Shown here: in pieces, positions 54,717-62,866 of the stretch
Layout: each line of letters starts with the position of its first letter
How positions within the stretch are numbered: the stretch's first letter is position 1
Source of the DNA: Nakamurella antarctica
Lineage (GTDB): Bacteria > Actinomycetota > Actinomycetes > Mycobacteriales > Nakamurellaceae
NCBI RefSeq assembly: GCF_003860405.1
Contig: NZ_CP034170.1
Coordinates: forward strand, 1,922,001 to 1,986,000
Direction of reading: 5' to 3'
Length of the DNA stretch: 64,000 nucleotides
Position numbers and translations under genes: made by a program
The notes under the pieces: generated by a model
What the model was told of the DNA's origin: nothing
The model's input: the letters and a program-made list of their open reading frames with translations, nothing else
Databases searched by the model: none

Positions 54717-54779
54717 GGATAGAACTCATCCCGGGGCAACTGGGTAAAGGCCCTCCCACAGCAGCGACTTGCTTGCCGG

Positions 54780-56092
54780 TTAACTAGCTGACAGGGATTG
54801 CCACACGTTGTAGGGAACCGACCAGTCAAAAATGTCGCCGTCCTTGGCCGAGAGCGGGACGTCGGTTCCCGTCACCTCGACGGGGTCTCCGTAGATTGCG
54901 CTGTTGAAATACGCCTCGGCGTGTTCGGACGAGAGGTTCACGCAGCCGTTGCTGACGTTGGTATTTCCTTGTTGGGACACTGTGTTCGGGTTGGCGTGGA
55001 TGAATTCGCCGTTGGCGCTGATCCGGACCGCCCAATGCTCCAAAAGGTTTTCGTAGCCATACTTCGGATTGCTCATCAATTTGTCCTGGAACTTCTCAGA
55101 CACAACGTGAATCCCGGAGCGGGTCGTCTGATCCTCGTTGGTGCCCTTGCCGTACGACGCGTCATAGGTCGCTACCACCACGCCAGCTTGATAAACAACA
55201 AGTTCATGAGAGTTGACGTCCGCTTTCACCACCTGGTTACGGCCAATGGTGAAGTCACTCGTCAGGTCGTCGCCACCCCAATTGCCGCCGCCGAAGTCGA
55301 CGCCATAGGTGTTTGCCTCGACGTGCACAACGGTGTTGGCGGGCCAGTAGTCCTTCGGACGCCAATCCGCTGCCCATTGACCATCGTCGTGTTGCACCCA
55401 TCCCCAAGATCCTTCAACAGCGGGTGTGGTGGTGATAACTAACGACTTTTGCACTAAAGCCCTATCCCCGGGCTTGACGCTGAACTTCACAATGACCGGC
55501 GCCGCAACGCCCACCACCTCGCCATCACCGGGGCTGATGCGAGTGGAAACCCGAGAAGTCGGGCTGACGGTGGTGAAGGTGCCCGAAATCGGCGTTGTGC
55601 TGCCATCTGCGGCGGTCACTGTTCCGGCCGCTGTGTAGACCTTCCCGTAGCCCAGCACCTCGCCCAAGGTCCAGGTCCTGTTGTCCGCGCTCAGCTTCCC
55701 CTCCACCTTCTTGCCGTCAGGATTGGTCAGCGCGAAGTCGGTGATGGATCCCTGCGGCACCGTCACGGTGACGGGCGCGCTGGGGGCGATGTCCGTGCTG
55801 CCAAAGGCGGGCGTTGCGCTGGCGGCAATCACGGTTTTCGCTGGAACCGGTACGGCCGTTGCACTAGCAGACGCACCGGGGGTCTCAACAGAAGCTGGCG
55901 GAACGGTTACCACCCCAGACAGAGGTGCCTTCCCGGACGAGCCTGCAGAAGAAGCCGGTGCGGGGGTGGGATCGCCGGCGGTCACGATGACGGTGGTCGA
56001 ATCAACAGGGGCCGCTGAACCCCCGGCGAACATCCGGCTAGCAGCAGCGCAGCGACCGCCACAAGCGGAAGCCACATGGTGGTTCTCAACAT
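54780..56092 (-). CDS. L,D-transpeptidase lipoprotein (Ldt), signal peptide out of frame
   Basis: The main frame (431 codons from 56075) has two Ig-like domains (about 90-290) and a YkuD catalytic domain with FIHANPN and the nucleophile Cys in VSNGCVNLSSEHAEAYF, like mycobacterial LdtMt2, which makes 3-3 peptidoglycan cross-links. Its own N-terminus is not a signal. In the next frame, from ATG 56092, a perfect lipoprotein signal reads MLRTTMWLPLVAVAALLLAG then CSPG. The frames join at the C5 run 56020-56024 if one C is added. So the gene is either sequenced one base short or disrupted. Confidence 0.85.
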
Positions 56093-56288
56093 AACAACAG
56101 CACGACCCATCAGTTTTGCTCTGACGACGTGCAGAGCTATCCGTGAACAGCCTTACCCACGTTAATCGGACCCGGATACCCGCGTCTGCCGAGAGGCTTG
56201 TGATTTATCCAATTCATAGAATGCCCCGGTACGACTCACACGCCCGGCAATTTGCCCATCCAACAACCTGCAAGTCACACTTGCGCAG

Positions 56289-57143
56289 GTGAGCCCTATT
56301 TCGCAGCCCAATCCCGAGCCGGGCGCTGGCCTGCCGATGGGGGTCCACCGGATCGATACCGGCACTTGCGAGCTACTGCGCGATCTCGACCGCGAGCGCG
56401 CGTACCTGTTGATGATCAACGGCATGGAGAGCTCCTACATCGACTTGGACGACCCCTGGCTGCTCGATTTTGAGTACCTGCGATGGATGGCGGCATTCAT
56501 CGATGACGCAATTGCACCCACGGAGGAGCTTCGCGTGGTGCACCTGGGCGCCGCCGGCTGCACCATGGTCCGCTACCTGTTGGCGTGCCGGCCAGGATCG
56601 CAGCATGTCGCCGTGGACATCGACGCTGAACTACTGCGGCTCGTGACGGCGTGGTTCGCGCTTCCAGCTTTCCCGCAACTCGACGTCCGGATAGGTGATG
56701 CCCGGTCGGTGACGGCCAGCTTGCCCGACGACTCCTGCGACGTGATAATTCGCGACGTGTTCGCCGGACCCACCACTCCCACCGCCCTCACGACAGTCGA
56801 GTTCACCGAACTCACTCGCCAGAAGCTACGCGCGGGTGGAATGTATCTTCTCAACTGCGCCGACCACCCCGACCTCACGCTGGCCCGCAAGGAGGCAAGC
56901 ACCGTATCTTCCGTATTTGCCCATGTCGCAATGTGCGCTGACCCGTCAATGCTGAAGAGTCGCCGTCGGGGAAACGTGGTCATTGTCGGCAGCGACAATC
57001 CGATCGGAGGAGAGAACTTGGCACAAATCCTGCTGGCGGGTGCGGTCCCCGCCCAGCTGTGGCAACAGGACAGGGTCCGTGCATTCGGACGCGGCTATGC
57101 GCCGCTGCGCGACTCGTCCGACGGATATTCGGCGAAAGCGTAA
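56289..57143 (+). CDS. Spermidine-synthase-like methyltransferase-fold protein
   Basis: The 284-residue protein has a Rossmann-like methyltransferase core: RVVHLGAAGCTMVRYLLACR (nucleotide loop), HVAVDIDAELLRLVTAWF, RIGDARSVTASLPDDSCDVI and IRDVFAGPTTPTALTTVEF. These follow the spermidine synthase family, but the polyamine-binding residues cannot be confirmed, so it may act on another substrate. GTG 56289 starts it. It converges on the amidohydrolase gene with 29 bases between. Confidence 0.8.
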   Translation: MSPISQPNPEPGAGLPMGVHRIDTGTCELLRDLDRERAYLLMINGMESSYIDLDDPWLLDFEYLRWMAAFIDDAIAPTEELRVVHLGAAGCTMVRYLLACRPGSQHVAVDIDAELLRLVTAWFALPAFPQLDVRIGDARSVTASLPDDSCDVIIRDVFAGPTTPTALTTVEFTELTRQKLRAGGMYLLNCADHPDLTLARKEASTVSSVFAHVAMCADPSMLKSRRRGNVVIVGSDNPIGGENLAQILLAGAVPAQLWQQDRVRAFGRGYAPLRDSSDGYSAKA

Positions 57144-57172
57144 GAGCGCAAGCCTGGGCCGGATTACCCCGC

Positions 57173-58780
57173 TCAGTGCCAAATCAAGCGCCCACCAATA
57201 GATGTTGCGATCACAGCGCTGGCGGCGAAACTCTCCGCCGCCTCGGAAAGAGGATCACAGTCGAAGACGGTTACGTCGGCGTCCATCCCGACTTCCAACG
57301 AGCCGATATGGTCCTGCCACCCAAGGGCGGTCGCAGCTGATGTCGTGTAGCCCTCCAACGCCATAGCCGCCGTCAACGCTTGCCGGGGGAAAGTCTGCCC
57401 GGTGTCGGCCCGATCGTGTGGCCGGCGAAGCTGCGCGTCGGCGATGACCCCGCGAGGGTCGTAGGGGGCGACGGGCCAGTCCGACCCCAATGCGACGGTG
57501 ACACCGGCATCCTGCAAATCCCTAAACCGAAAGCCGTTGACTCTCGAGCGAGTGGGCCCCAGGCGGCGGCTCCACTCGTCCTGATGATCGGGCCAGACGT
57601 ACAGGGTCGAATGCGTGGGCTGCATGCTGGCAATAGCGCCTGATCGCGCAAAGGCCTCCACGAGATCATCCGGCATGGTTTCGATGTGTTCCACGCGGTG
57701 CGGCGCCCGAGCGCGCTGCGCCTTCGTCATCGCGGCGATCGTGCTGACTACCTCGCGGATAGCCGCGTCGCCGATGGCATGCGTGGCGGTGGCTATTCCG
57801 CGGTTGGCGAGCTCGAGCACAACGACGCGGAACTGTTCCGGGTCCAGCCACAGGCTTTGCGTGGAATCCCCGCAGGTGTCGGGGTGCTCAAGCCAGGCCG
57901 TCCCGTTATCGATGGTGCCGTCAAGAACAAGTTTGACCCCTTCCACCCGCCACAGGCGGCCACTGCGAGTTTGTAGGTCGGTTACCCGATCGAGTTCGGT
58001 CGAGGTATCGGCGCCCGGGTCGAAGACAGGGGAACAGCGAAGTCGCATGGGCAACTCACCCTCCACCTCCAACGCGGCGAGAGTATCGAGAGAGGACAGG
58101 TTGAGGTCCAAAAGCGACAGCGTCGTAAGCCCAGTGCTCGCCATCGCGAGCAGCAATGCGCCAAGGCAGGCTACTTGTTGGGCAGCCGAAAGCGGCGGTA
58201 TGTGCTTTCTGATCAGCTCGAGCGCTTCGTCTTCGAGCAGCAGTCCGTTCGGCTCGCCATCGCTGCCAAGAACGACGCAGGAATAGGAAGTGAAGACTTC
58301 CTGGCCGCTCACGCCAGCAAGAGCGAGGGCGGTGGAGTTCGCGATTGCAGAGTGGCCATCAGCCATCTTGACGTAGGTGGGTCGGTCGTCGGTGCCGTGC
58401 AGGAACCCATTGCTGGGAGGGGCTGAACCGAACAGATTAGGGTCGAGCGACCAACCCAACCTCCATTCCGAGTCCACATCCTGTGGCTGATCCACCAGCG
58501 CCTGCCGGACCTCGTCGAGGTTTCGGCACCGCGAGAGGTCTACGCCTCGGCGGTTCGCGCCGGCCGAGACTGCGTGCGAGTGTGCGTCAATCAGCCCAGG
58601 CGTCATCGTGGCCGCCCCGAAGTCATGGGTTTGAGCCGCCGATTCCCACTGTGCGGCATCCTCGCGAGAGCCAATACGCACGACTTTTCCGTCGCGGACT
58701 GCTAGCGCGTTCACGGTGGGACCGTGGGCGGTGATGTGGATTTTGTCGGCGAGAAAGATTGCATCCAGTTCAGCGCTCAT
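57173..58780 (-). CDS. Amidohydrolase (YtcJ-like)
   Basis: The 535-residue metal hydrolase has the YtcJ/HutI-type layout: MTPGLIDAHSHAVSAG (metal HxH near 60), GLTTLSLLDL, WRVEGVKLVLDGTIDNGTAW (metal-bridging region), ATHAIGDAAIREVVST, RVEHIETM and ALGSDWPVAPYDPRGV with the final Asp ligand. Substrates of this family are mostly unknown amides or formyl compounds. ATG 58780 overlaps the TetR stop (ATGA) and has GAGGACAGG upstream. Being last in a peptide-transport operon, it may act on an imported compound. Confidence 0.9.
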   Translation of the reverse strand: MSAELDAIFLADKIHITAHGPTVNALAVRDGKVVRIGSREDAAQWESAAQTHDFGAATMTPGLIDAHSHAVSAGANRRGVDLSRCRNLDEVRQALVDQPQDVDSEWRLGWSLDPNLFGSAPPSNGFLHGTDDRPTYVKMADGHSAIANSTALALAGVSGQEVFTSYSCVVLGSDGEPNGLLLEDEALELIRKHIPPLSAAQQVACLGALLLAMASTGLTTLSLLDLNLSSLDTLAALEVEGELPMRLRCSPVFDPGADTSTELDRVTDLQTRSGRLWRVEGVKLVLDGTIDNGTAWLEHPDTCGDSTQSLWLDPEQFRVVVLELANRGIATATHAIGDAAIREVVSTIAAMTKAQRARAPHRVEHIETMPDDLVEAFARSGAIASMQPTHSTLYVWPDHQDEWSRRLGPTRSRVNGFRFRDLQDAGVTVALGSDWPVAPYDPRGVIADAQLRRPHDRADTGQTFPRQALTAAMALEGYTTSAATALGWQDHIGSLEVGMDADVTVFDCDPLSEAAESFAASAVIATSIGGRLIWH

Positions 58781-59436
58781 GCCTGTCCTCGGGAGGGTGT
58801 GTGCGCGCCTGCACCCAAATTCGCACCCAGGGGCGCCGCACCTGTCGCACTCCATTGCAGGAATGGTTGCGAAAATACCCGACACAGATCGATGACCGAC
58901 TCCTTACTGAGATTTCGATACCCCACGACGACGCGGAGGCAAAGGCCGTCCAGCAGTGCGGCAAAGCCCTCCACGAAATAGCCAACATCGAGGTCTGCTG
59001 GAAGTTCGCCGCGATCCTTGCCGTACTCCAGAACCCCTCGGACAAGCTCGTGCCAGTCGCTTTCCAGAGCTTCCACCCTCACGCGGACGTCCTCATCATG
59101 GGCTGCCTCTGTCCACGCTTCCAGCCACAGCGCGAGGTTGCTGTCGTAGCGATCTTCTGGAGTGGCGGCGGACAACAGCCATTCCCACCGCTCGTGAGCA
59201 CTTTCTCGTTGGGCGAAGGCCTCTGCCGCGCTCTGGCGCAGGTCTTGCTCAACAATTTGCAGCGACGCCAGGAATAACGCCGTTTTGCTTTCGAAGTAGT
59301 ACAGCAGGTGCGCGCCCGTCATTCCGATGCTGTCGCCGATATCGGCCAATCGCGAATTACGCACCCCGCGAGCACTCAACGGAGCGATTGACTGACGCGC
59401 AATATCCGTGGCCCGCCGCTGCCGTTTAGTTTCCAT
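58777..59436 (-). CDS. TetR-family transcriptional regulator
   Basis: The 219-residue protein has an N-terminal TetR helix-turn-helix (IARQSIAPLSARGVRNSRLA, then DIGDSIGMTGAHLLYYFESK) and an all-helical ligand domain (about 70-200) like TetR_C_6 or BetI proteins. Its gene overlaps oppF by 11 bases and the amidohydrolase by four, so it is translated inside the operon it probably regulates. The ligand may be the transported or hydrolysed compound. Confidence 0.9.
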   Translation of the reverse strand: METKRQRRATDIARQSIAPLSARGVRNSRLADIGDSIGMTGAHLLYYFESKTALFLASLQIVEQDLRQSAAEAFAQRESAHERWEWLLSAATPEDRYDSNLALWLEAWTEAAHDEDVRVRVEALESDWHELVRGVLEYGKDRGELPADLDVGYFVEGFAALLDGLCLRVVVGYRNLSKESVIDLCRVFSQPFLQWSATGAAPLGANLGAGAHTPSRGQA

Positions 59437-60247
59437 GGCTCACCTGACCTGCCACGGGTGGAAGCTTCGGTACCGCTTCGATGAGTTCTCGCGTGTACTG
59501 CGCCTGTGGGTTATCAAACAGCTCGTCGACCGTGTTCCCCTCGACGACCACGCCCGCGTTCATGACGATGGCGCGCTCGCAGAGGTAGCGAACAAGCGTC
59601 AGGTCGTGCGTGATGAAGATCAAGGTGATTCCGGATTCACGTCGCAGTTCTGCGAGCAGGTCCAAAACGGACGCCTGAACGATGACGTCCAACGCGCTGG
59701 TGGCCTCATCCGCGATTAACACGCTGGGTTCCAACGCCAGCGAACGGGCAATGGCAATCCGCTGCTTCTGCCCGCCCGAGAGTTCGCGCGGGTAGGCCTG
59801 CAACATCGACGAGGGCAGTTGCACACGGTCGAAGAGCTCGGCAACACGGCGTTGCCGCGCCGCGCGTGAGGGCGCCAAATTGTGCACCCGCAGCAGCTCT
59901 TCGATCGCGTTGCCGACCTTCCGCGACGGATTCAGGGTAGTACCCGGGTCTTGGTACACCATTTGGATGGCGCGGCGAAGTTCGATACTGCGGCGTGCGT
60001 GCAGCGGTACCCCGTTGAATCTGACCTCTCCAGAGTCAATCGGAACAAGCCCAATCACGGCCCGCATCAGGGTAGTTTTGCCCGATCCAGATTCCCCCAC
60101 GACCCCAATGGATTCCCCGGCATTGATGTTCAGGCTTGCTTCGCTGACGGCCGTGATGCGGGTGTCGGCCAGCCCCATCCGCTGTCTTAAGGCCGAAGGC
60201 TTTTCCCCGAACCGCACGCTCACATTGTCGATTTCTAAGAGGCTCAT
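59426..60247 (-). CDS. Oligopeptide/dipeptide ABC transporter ATPase (OppF/DppF type)
   Basis: The 273-residue ATPase has Walker A GVVGESGSGKTTLMRAVIGL, Q-loop VYQDPGTTLNPSRKVG, signature RELSGGQKQRIAIARSLA, Walker B VLIADEATSALDV and switch H in IFITHDLTLVRYL. The C-terminal oligo_HPY stretch is short but present (QAQYTRELIEAVPKLPP). It pairs with the preceding OppD-type ATPase, with start ATG 60247 overlapping that stop by four bases. Confidence 0.94.
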   Translation of the reverse strand: MSLLEIDNVSVRFGEKPSALRQRMGLADTRITAVSEASLNINAGESIGVVGESGSGKTTLMRAVIGLVPIDSGEVRFNGVPLHARRSIELRRAIQMVYQDPGTTLNPSRKVGNAIEELLRVHNLAPSRAARQRRVAELFDRVQLPSSMLQAYPRELSGGQKQRIAIARSLALEPSVLIADEATSALDVIVQASVLDLLAELRRESGITLIFITHDLTLVRYLCERAIVMNAGVVVEGNTVDELFDNPQAQYTRELIEAVPKLPPVAGQVSHGN

Positions 60248-61038
60248 GACGTCTCCCCCTCGTTGTGGACCATGCTGAGCCGGCGAGAAAGGTTCGCGTC
60301 CAGCAGCGCCCGGGTGTATTCGTGTTGCGGGTCCGCCAGCACGTCGGCGGTACGTCCGGTTTCCAGGATGGTTCCCTTATTCATCACGATGATCCGTTCG
60401 CAGACGAGGCTGACTACGGCCAGGTCATGGCTGACGAAGAGCATCCCGAGACCCCGGTCTTCAACGAGCACACTCAGAAGTTTCAGGATCTGCGCCTGGA
60501 CTCGAACATCCAGCGCGGTGGTCGCCTCGTCGCACAGCAAGAGTCGGGGTTCGCAGGCCAGAGCCGAGGCGATCACAATCCGCTGCTTCATTCCACCGGA
60601 CAATTCGTGGGGCCAGGCGCTGAAGCGGGATTCTGCCTGCGCTATTCCAACGTCGGACATCAAAGTGATGGCCGCTGCCCTGGCATCCTTGTCGGAGCAT
60701 CCTGGATGATGTCTACGCCATGTCATTTGCAGGAGGCGTCCGACCCGCAGTGTGGGATTCAGCGCAAGACTGGGTTCCTGGAACACCATTGCTGCGGTCT
60801 GGGAGCCGTCAACCGTACTGGAGAAGTTGATCGTCCCGTCGACTCGGAGAGTTGACGGGAGAATGCCCATGATGGCGCGCAGGGTGAGACTCTTTCCGCT
60901 CCCGGATTCGCCGACGATACCGACCGTCTCCCCCTCGGCGACGTCGAGCGAAATCCGGTCGACCAAGACTAGGTCTTGGCCCACCGAAATGGTCAGTGAA
61001 TCAACGCTCAGGAGTTGCCCTGTTGCCGGCTCGTTCAC
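60244..61038 (-). CDS. Oligopeptide/dipeptide ABC transporter ATPase (OppD/DppD type)
   Basis: The 264-residue ATPase has Walker A GIVGESGSGKSLTLRAIMGI, Q-loop VFQEPSLALNPTLRVG, signature HELSGGMKQRIVIASALA, Walker B LLLCDEATTALDV and H-loop FVSHDLAVVSLV. GTG 61038 overlaps the permease stop as GTGA; upstream in-frame starts lie inside the permease gene. It drives import together with the OppF-type subunit. Confidence 0.94.
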   Translation of the reverse strand: MNEPATGQLLSVDSLTISVGQDLVLVDRISLDVAEGETVGIVGESGSGKSLTLRAIMGILPSTLRVDGTINFSSTVDGSQTAAMVFQEPSLALNPTLRVGRLLQMTWRRHHPGCSDKDARAAAITLMSDVGIAQAESRFSAWPHELSGGMKQRIVIASALACEPRLLLCDEATTALDVRVQAQILKLLSVLVEDRGLGMLFVSHDLAVVSLVCERIIVMNKGTILETGRTADVLADPQHEYTRALLDANLSRRLSMVHNEGETS

Positions 61039-61898
61039 CGTCCGTCCTCCTTCTGCAGCGAGTCCCCGATCAGCGCGAGCGCCAACGCAAGCGTGGCTAG
61101 CACGAGCCCAGGTACGACAGTGAGCCATGGGGCTGCGTTGATATATGGCTGACCTGCGGCGATCATGTTGCCCCACTCGGGTGTGGGTGGTTGTACCCCG
61201 AACCCGAGAAAAGAGAACGACGCCAGAGCGCTGATCGCAAAAATCAGATCCGAGGTGAAGTACACGATCGTTTGGCGCACCGTGTTAGGCAGGATATGCA
61301 AGGTCATGATTCGAATCGGGCGCAGGCCAGCCGCGGTGGCTGCCGTGATGTAGTCCGATTCCTTGACTCGAAGAACCTCGCCACGTGTGAGCCTGGCGTA
61401 GACCACCCAGCCGACCGCGGTGAAGGCAATGATGAGGGATCCGATGCTCGGTCCCAGAGCGAAGACCAGCACGATCATCAGGATGTATGTCGGGAAAGCC
61501 TGCAGTAGATCTGCGACCCGCATCACGACGACATCTACGAATTTGCCGAAGTACCCGGACAGCAGTCCGAGGAAAGTTCCGACCAGGCAGGGCAGCACTG
61601 TGCCGATCAAGGCGACGGGAAGGTCGATCCGCGCGCCGAAAATTACCCGACTAAAGGAGTCCCGACCCAGCTCGTCAGTGCCGAAAATGTGAGCGGCCGA
61701 CGGCGCTTGGAGCGCATTGGAAATATCCTGTTGGAGTGGGTCGAACGGAGCAATCAGCGGGGCGAAAATCGCGAGCAACACGTAGGCAGCAACGATGACC
61801 CCGCCTATAACCAGCCCCGCCTTGCCAACGCGAGGGCGCCGGAACGGGGCGCGCTTAGTGGCGGCTGGAATCGGCGGGACGCTAACGCTGGCGCTCAT
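61035..61898 (-). CDS. Oligopeptide/dipeptide ABC transporter permease (OppC/DppC type)
   Basis: The 287-residue inner-membrane protein has the OppC N-terminal helix (VIGGVIVAAYVLLAIFAPLI), HIFGTDELGRDSFSRVIFGA, five further helices and the EAA loop YITAATAAGLRPIRIMTLHI LPN-type segment that docks the ATPases. It starts at ATG 61898, overlapping the other permease by four bases. The substrate class (peptide or a peptide-like or sugar compound) is not decided by the permease. Confidence 0.94.
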   Translation of the reverse strand: MSASVSVPPIPAATKRAPFRRPRVGKAGLVIGGVIVAAYVLLAIFAPLIAPFDPLQQDISNALQAPSAAHIFGTDELGRDSFSRVIFGARIDLPVALIGTVLPCLVGTFLGLLSGYFGKFVDVVVMRVADLLQAFPTYILMIVLVFALGPSIGSLIIAFTAVGWVVYARLTRGEVLRVKESDYITAATAAGLRPIRIMTLHILPNTVRQTIVYFTSDLIFAISALASFSFLGFGVQPPTPEWGNMIAAGQPYINAAPWLTVVPGLVLATLALALALIGDSLQKEDGR

Positions 61899-62845
61899 GC
61901 GGAAATCCTCACTCGCGGATCGATGATGGACGTCAACACGTCTGCCATCAGGAAGACCAGCACGATTACCAACGCGAATACGAGGGTGAAGCCCTGCACC
62001 AGTGGATAGTCCCGCTGGCCGGCCGCGACTACCAATCCCTGCCCCATGCCGGGGAGGCTGAAGGCCACCTCAACGATCACAGTTCCGAACAGGGCATAGC
62101 TGGCCTGTACGGCGGTGACCGTGATGAGAGGAGGCAGCGCGTTCCGCAACACAAAGTGCCGCATCAGCCCGAATCCCGAATAGCCGAGCGTGCGGCCGGC
62201 CAGAACATACTCGGTCGTCTGCAGGCTGAGAATCGTAGCTCGCAGACTTCGGATCATGGGAGGCATGATGGCGATCGCCACCACCACAGCCGGAAGCACG
62301 ATGGAGCGCAGATTCTCTCCCGGGGTACGGCCGATACCCGCAACCGGAAACCATCCCGTAGGGAGGGCGATGAAGGTAATCACCATGATGGATAGCCAGA
62401 ACGTGGGTAAGCCAGTCCCCAGGACGTTGAATCCTCGGATGATCTGATCCCCGATGCCACCGTTACTGCGGGCGGAGATGGCAGCGAGCGGTATCGAGAT
62501 GACGATTGCCAGCAGGATCCCCGAAGTTGCGAGTAGCAACGTGACGGGGAACTGCTCGGCAATCTGGGCACTCACGTTCCTACCCGATTTGAACGATTTG
62601 CCAAGGTCGCCCTGCAAGGCCGAGACGAGGTAGTTGAAGTACCTCGTCCACAGCGGCTGGTTGACTCCCAATTGCTCGCGAGCCCGGTCCACCTCGGCGT
62701 CGGACGCTCGGGGCCCGACCACGAGTCGAGCCGGGTCCCCGGGCGTCAACGACAGCAAGAGCATGACGACCAACAGAATCCCCAATAGAAGGGGAATCAG
62801 GCTGGCCAACCTCCGCACAACGAAGCCAAAGCGATTGGATTGCAT
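61895..62845 (-). CDS. Oligopeptide/dipeptide ABC transporter permease (OppB/DppB type)
   Basis: The 316-residue protein has the OppB layout: N-terminal helix RRLASLIPLLLGILLVVMLL, the outer TPGDPARLVVGPRASDAEVD helix, five more helices and the EAA loop YVLAGRTLGYSGFGLMRHFV. It ends in IIDPRVRIS, as most OppB proteins do. It begins at ATG 62845, 21 bases after the binding-protein stop, and forms the channel with the OppC-type permease. Confidence 0.94.
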   Translation of the reverse strand: MQSNRFGFVVRRLASLIPLLLGILLVVMLLLSLTPGDPARLVVGPRASDAEVDRAREQLGVNQPLWTRYFNYLVSALQGDLGKSFKSGRNVSAQIAEQFPVTLLLATSGILLAIVISIPLAAISARSNGGIGDQIIRGFNVLGTGLPTFWLSIMVITFIALPTGWFPVAGIGRTPGENLRSIVLPAVVVAIAIMPPMIRSLRATILSLQTTEYVLAGRTLGYSGFGLMRHFVLRNALPPLITVTAVQASYALFGTVIVEVAFSLPGMGQGLVVAAGQRDYPLVQGFTLVFALVIVLVFLMADVLTSIIDPRVRISA

Positions 62846-62866
62846 GAGAGTGGCCGCCTGTTCGCG

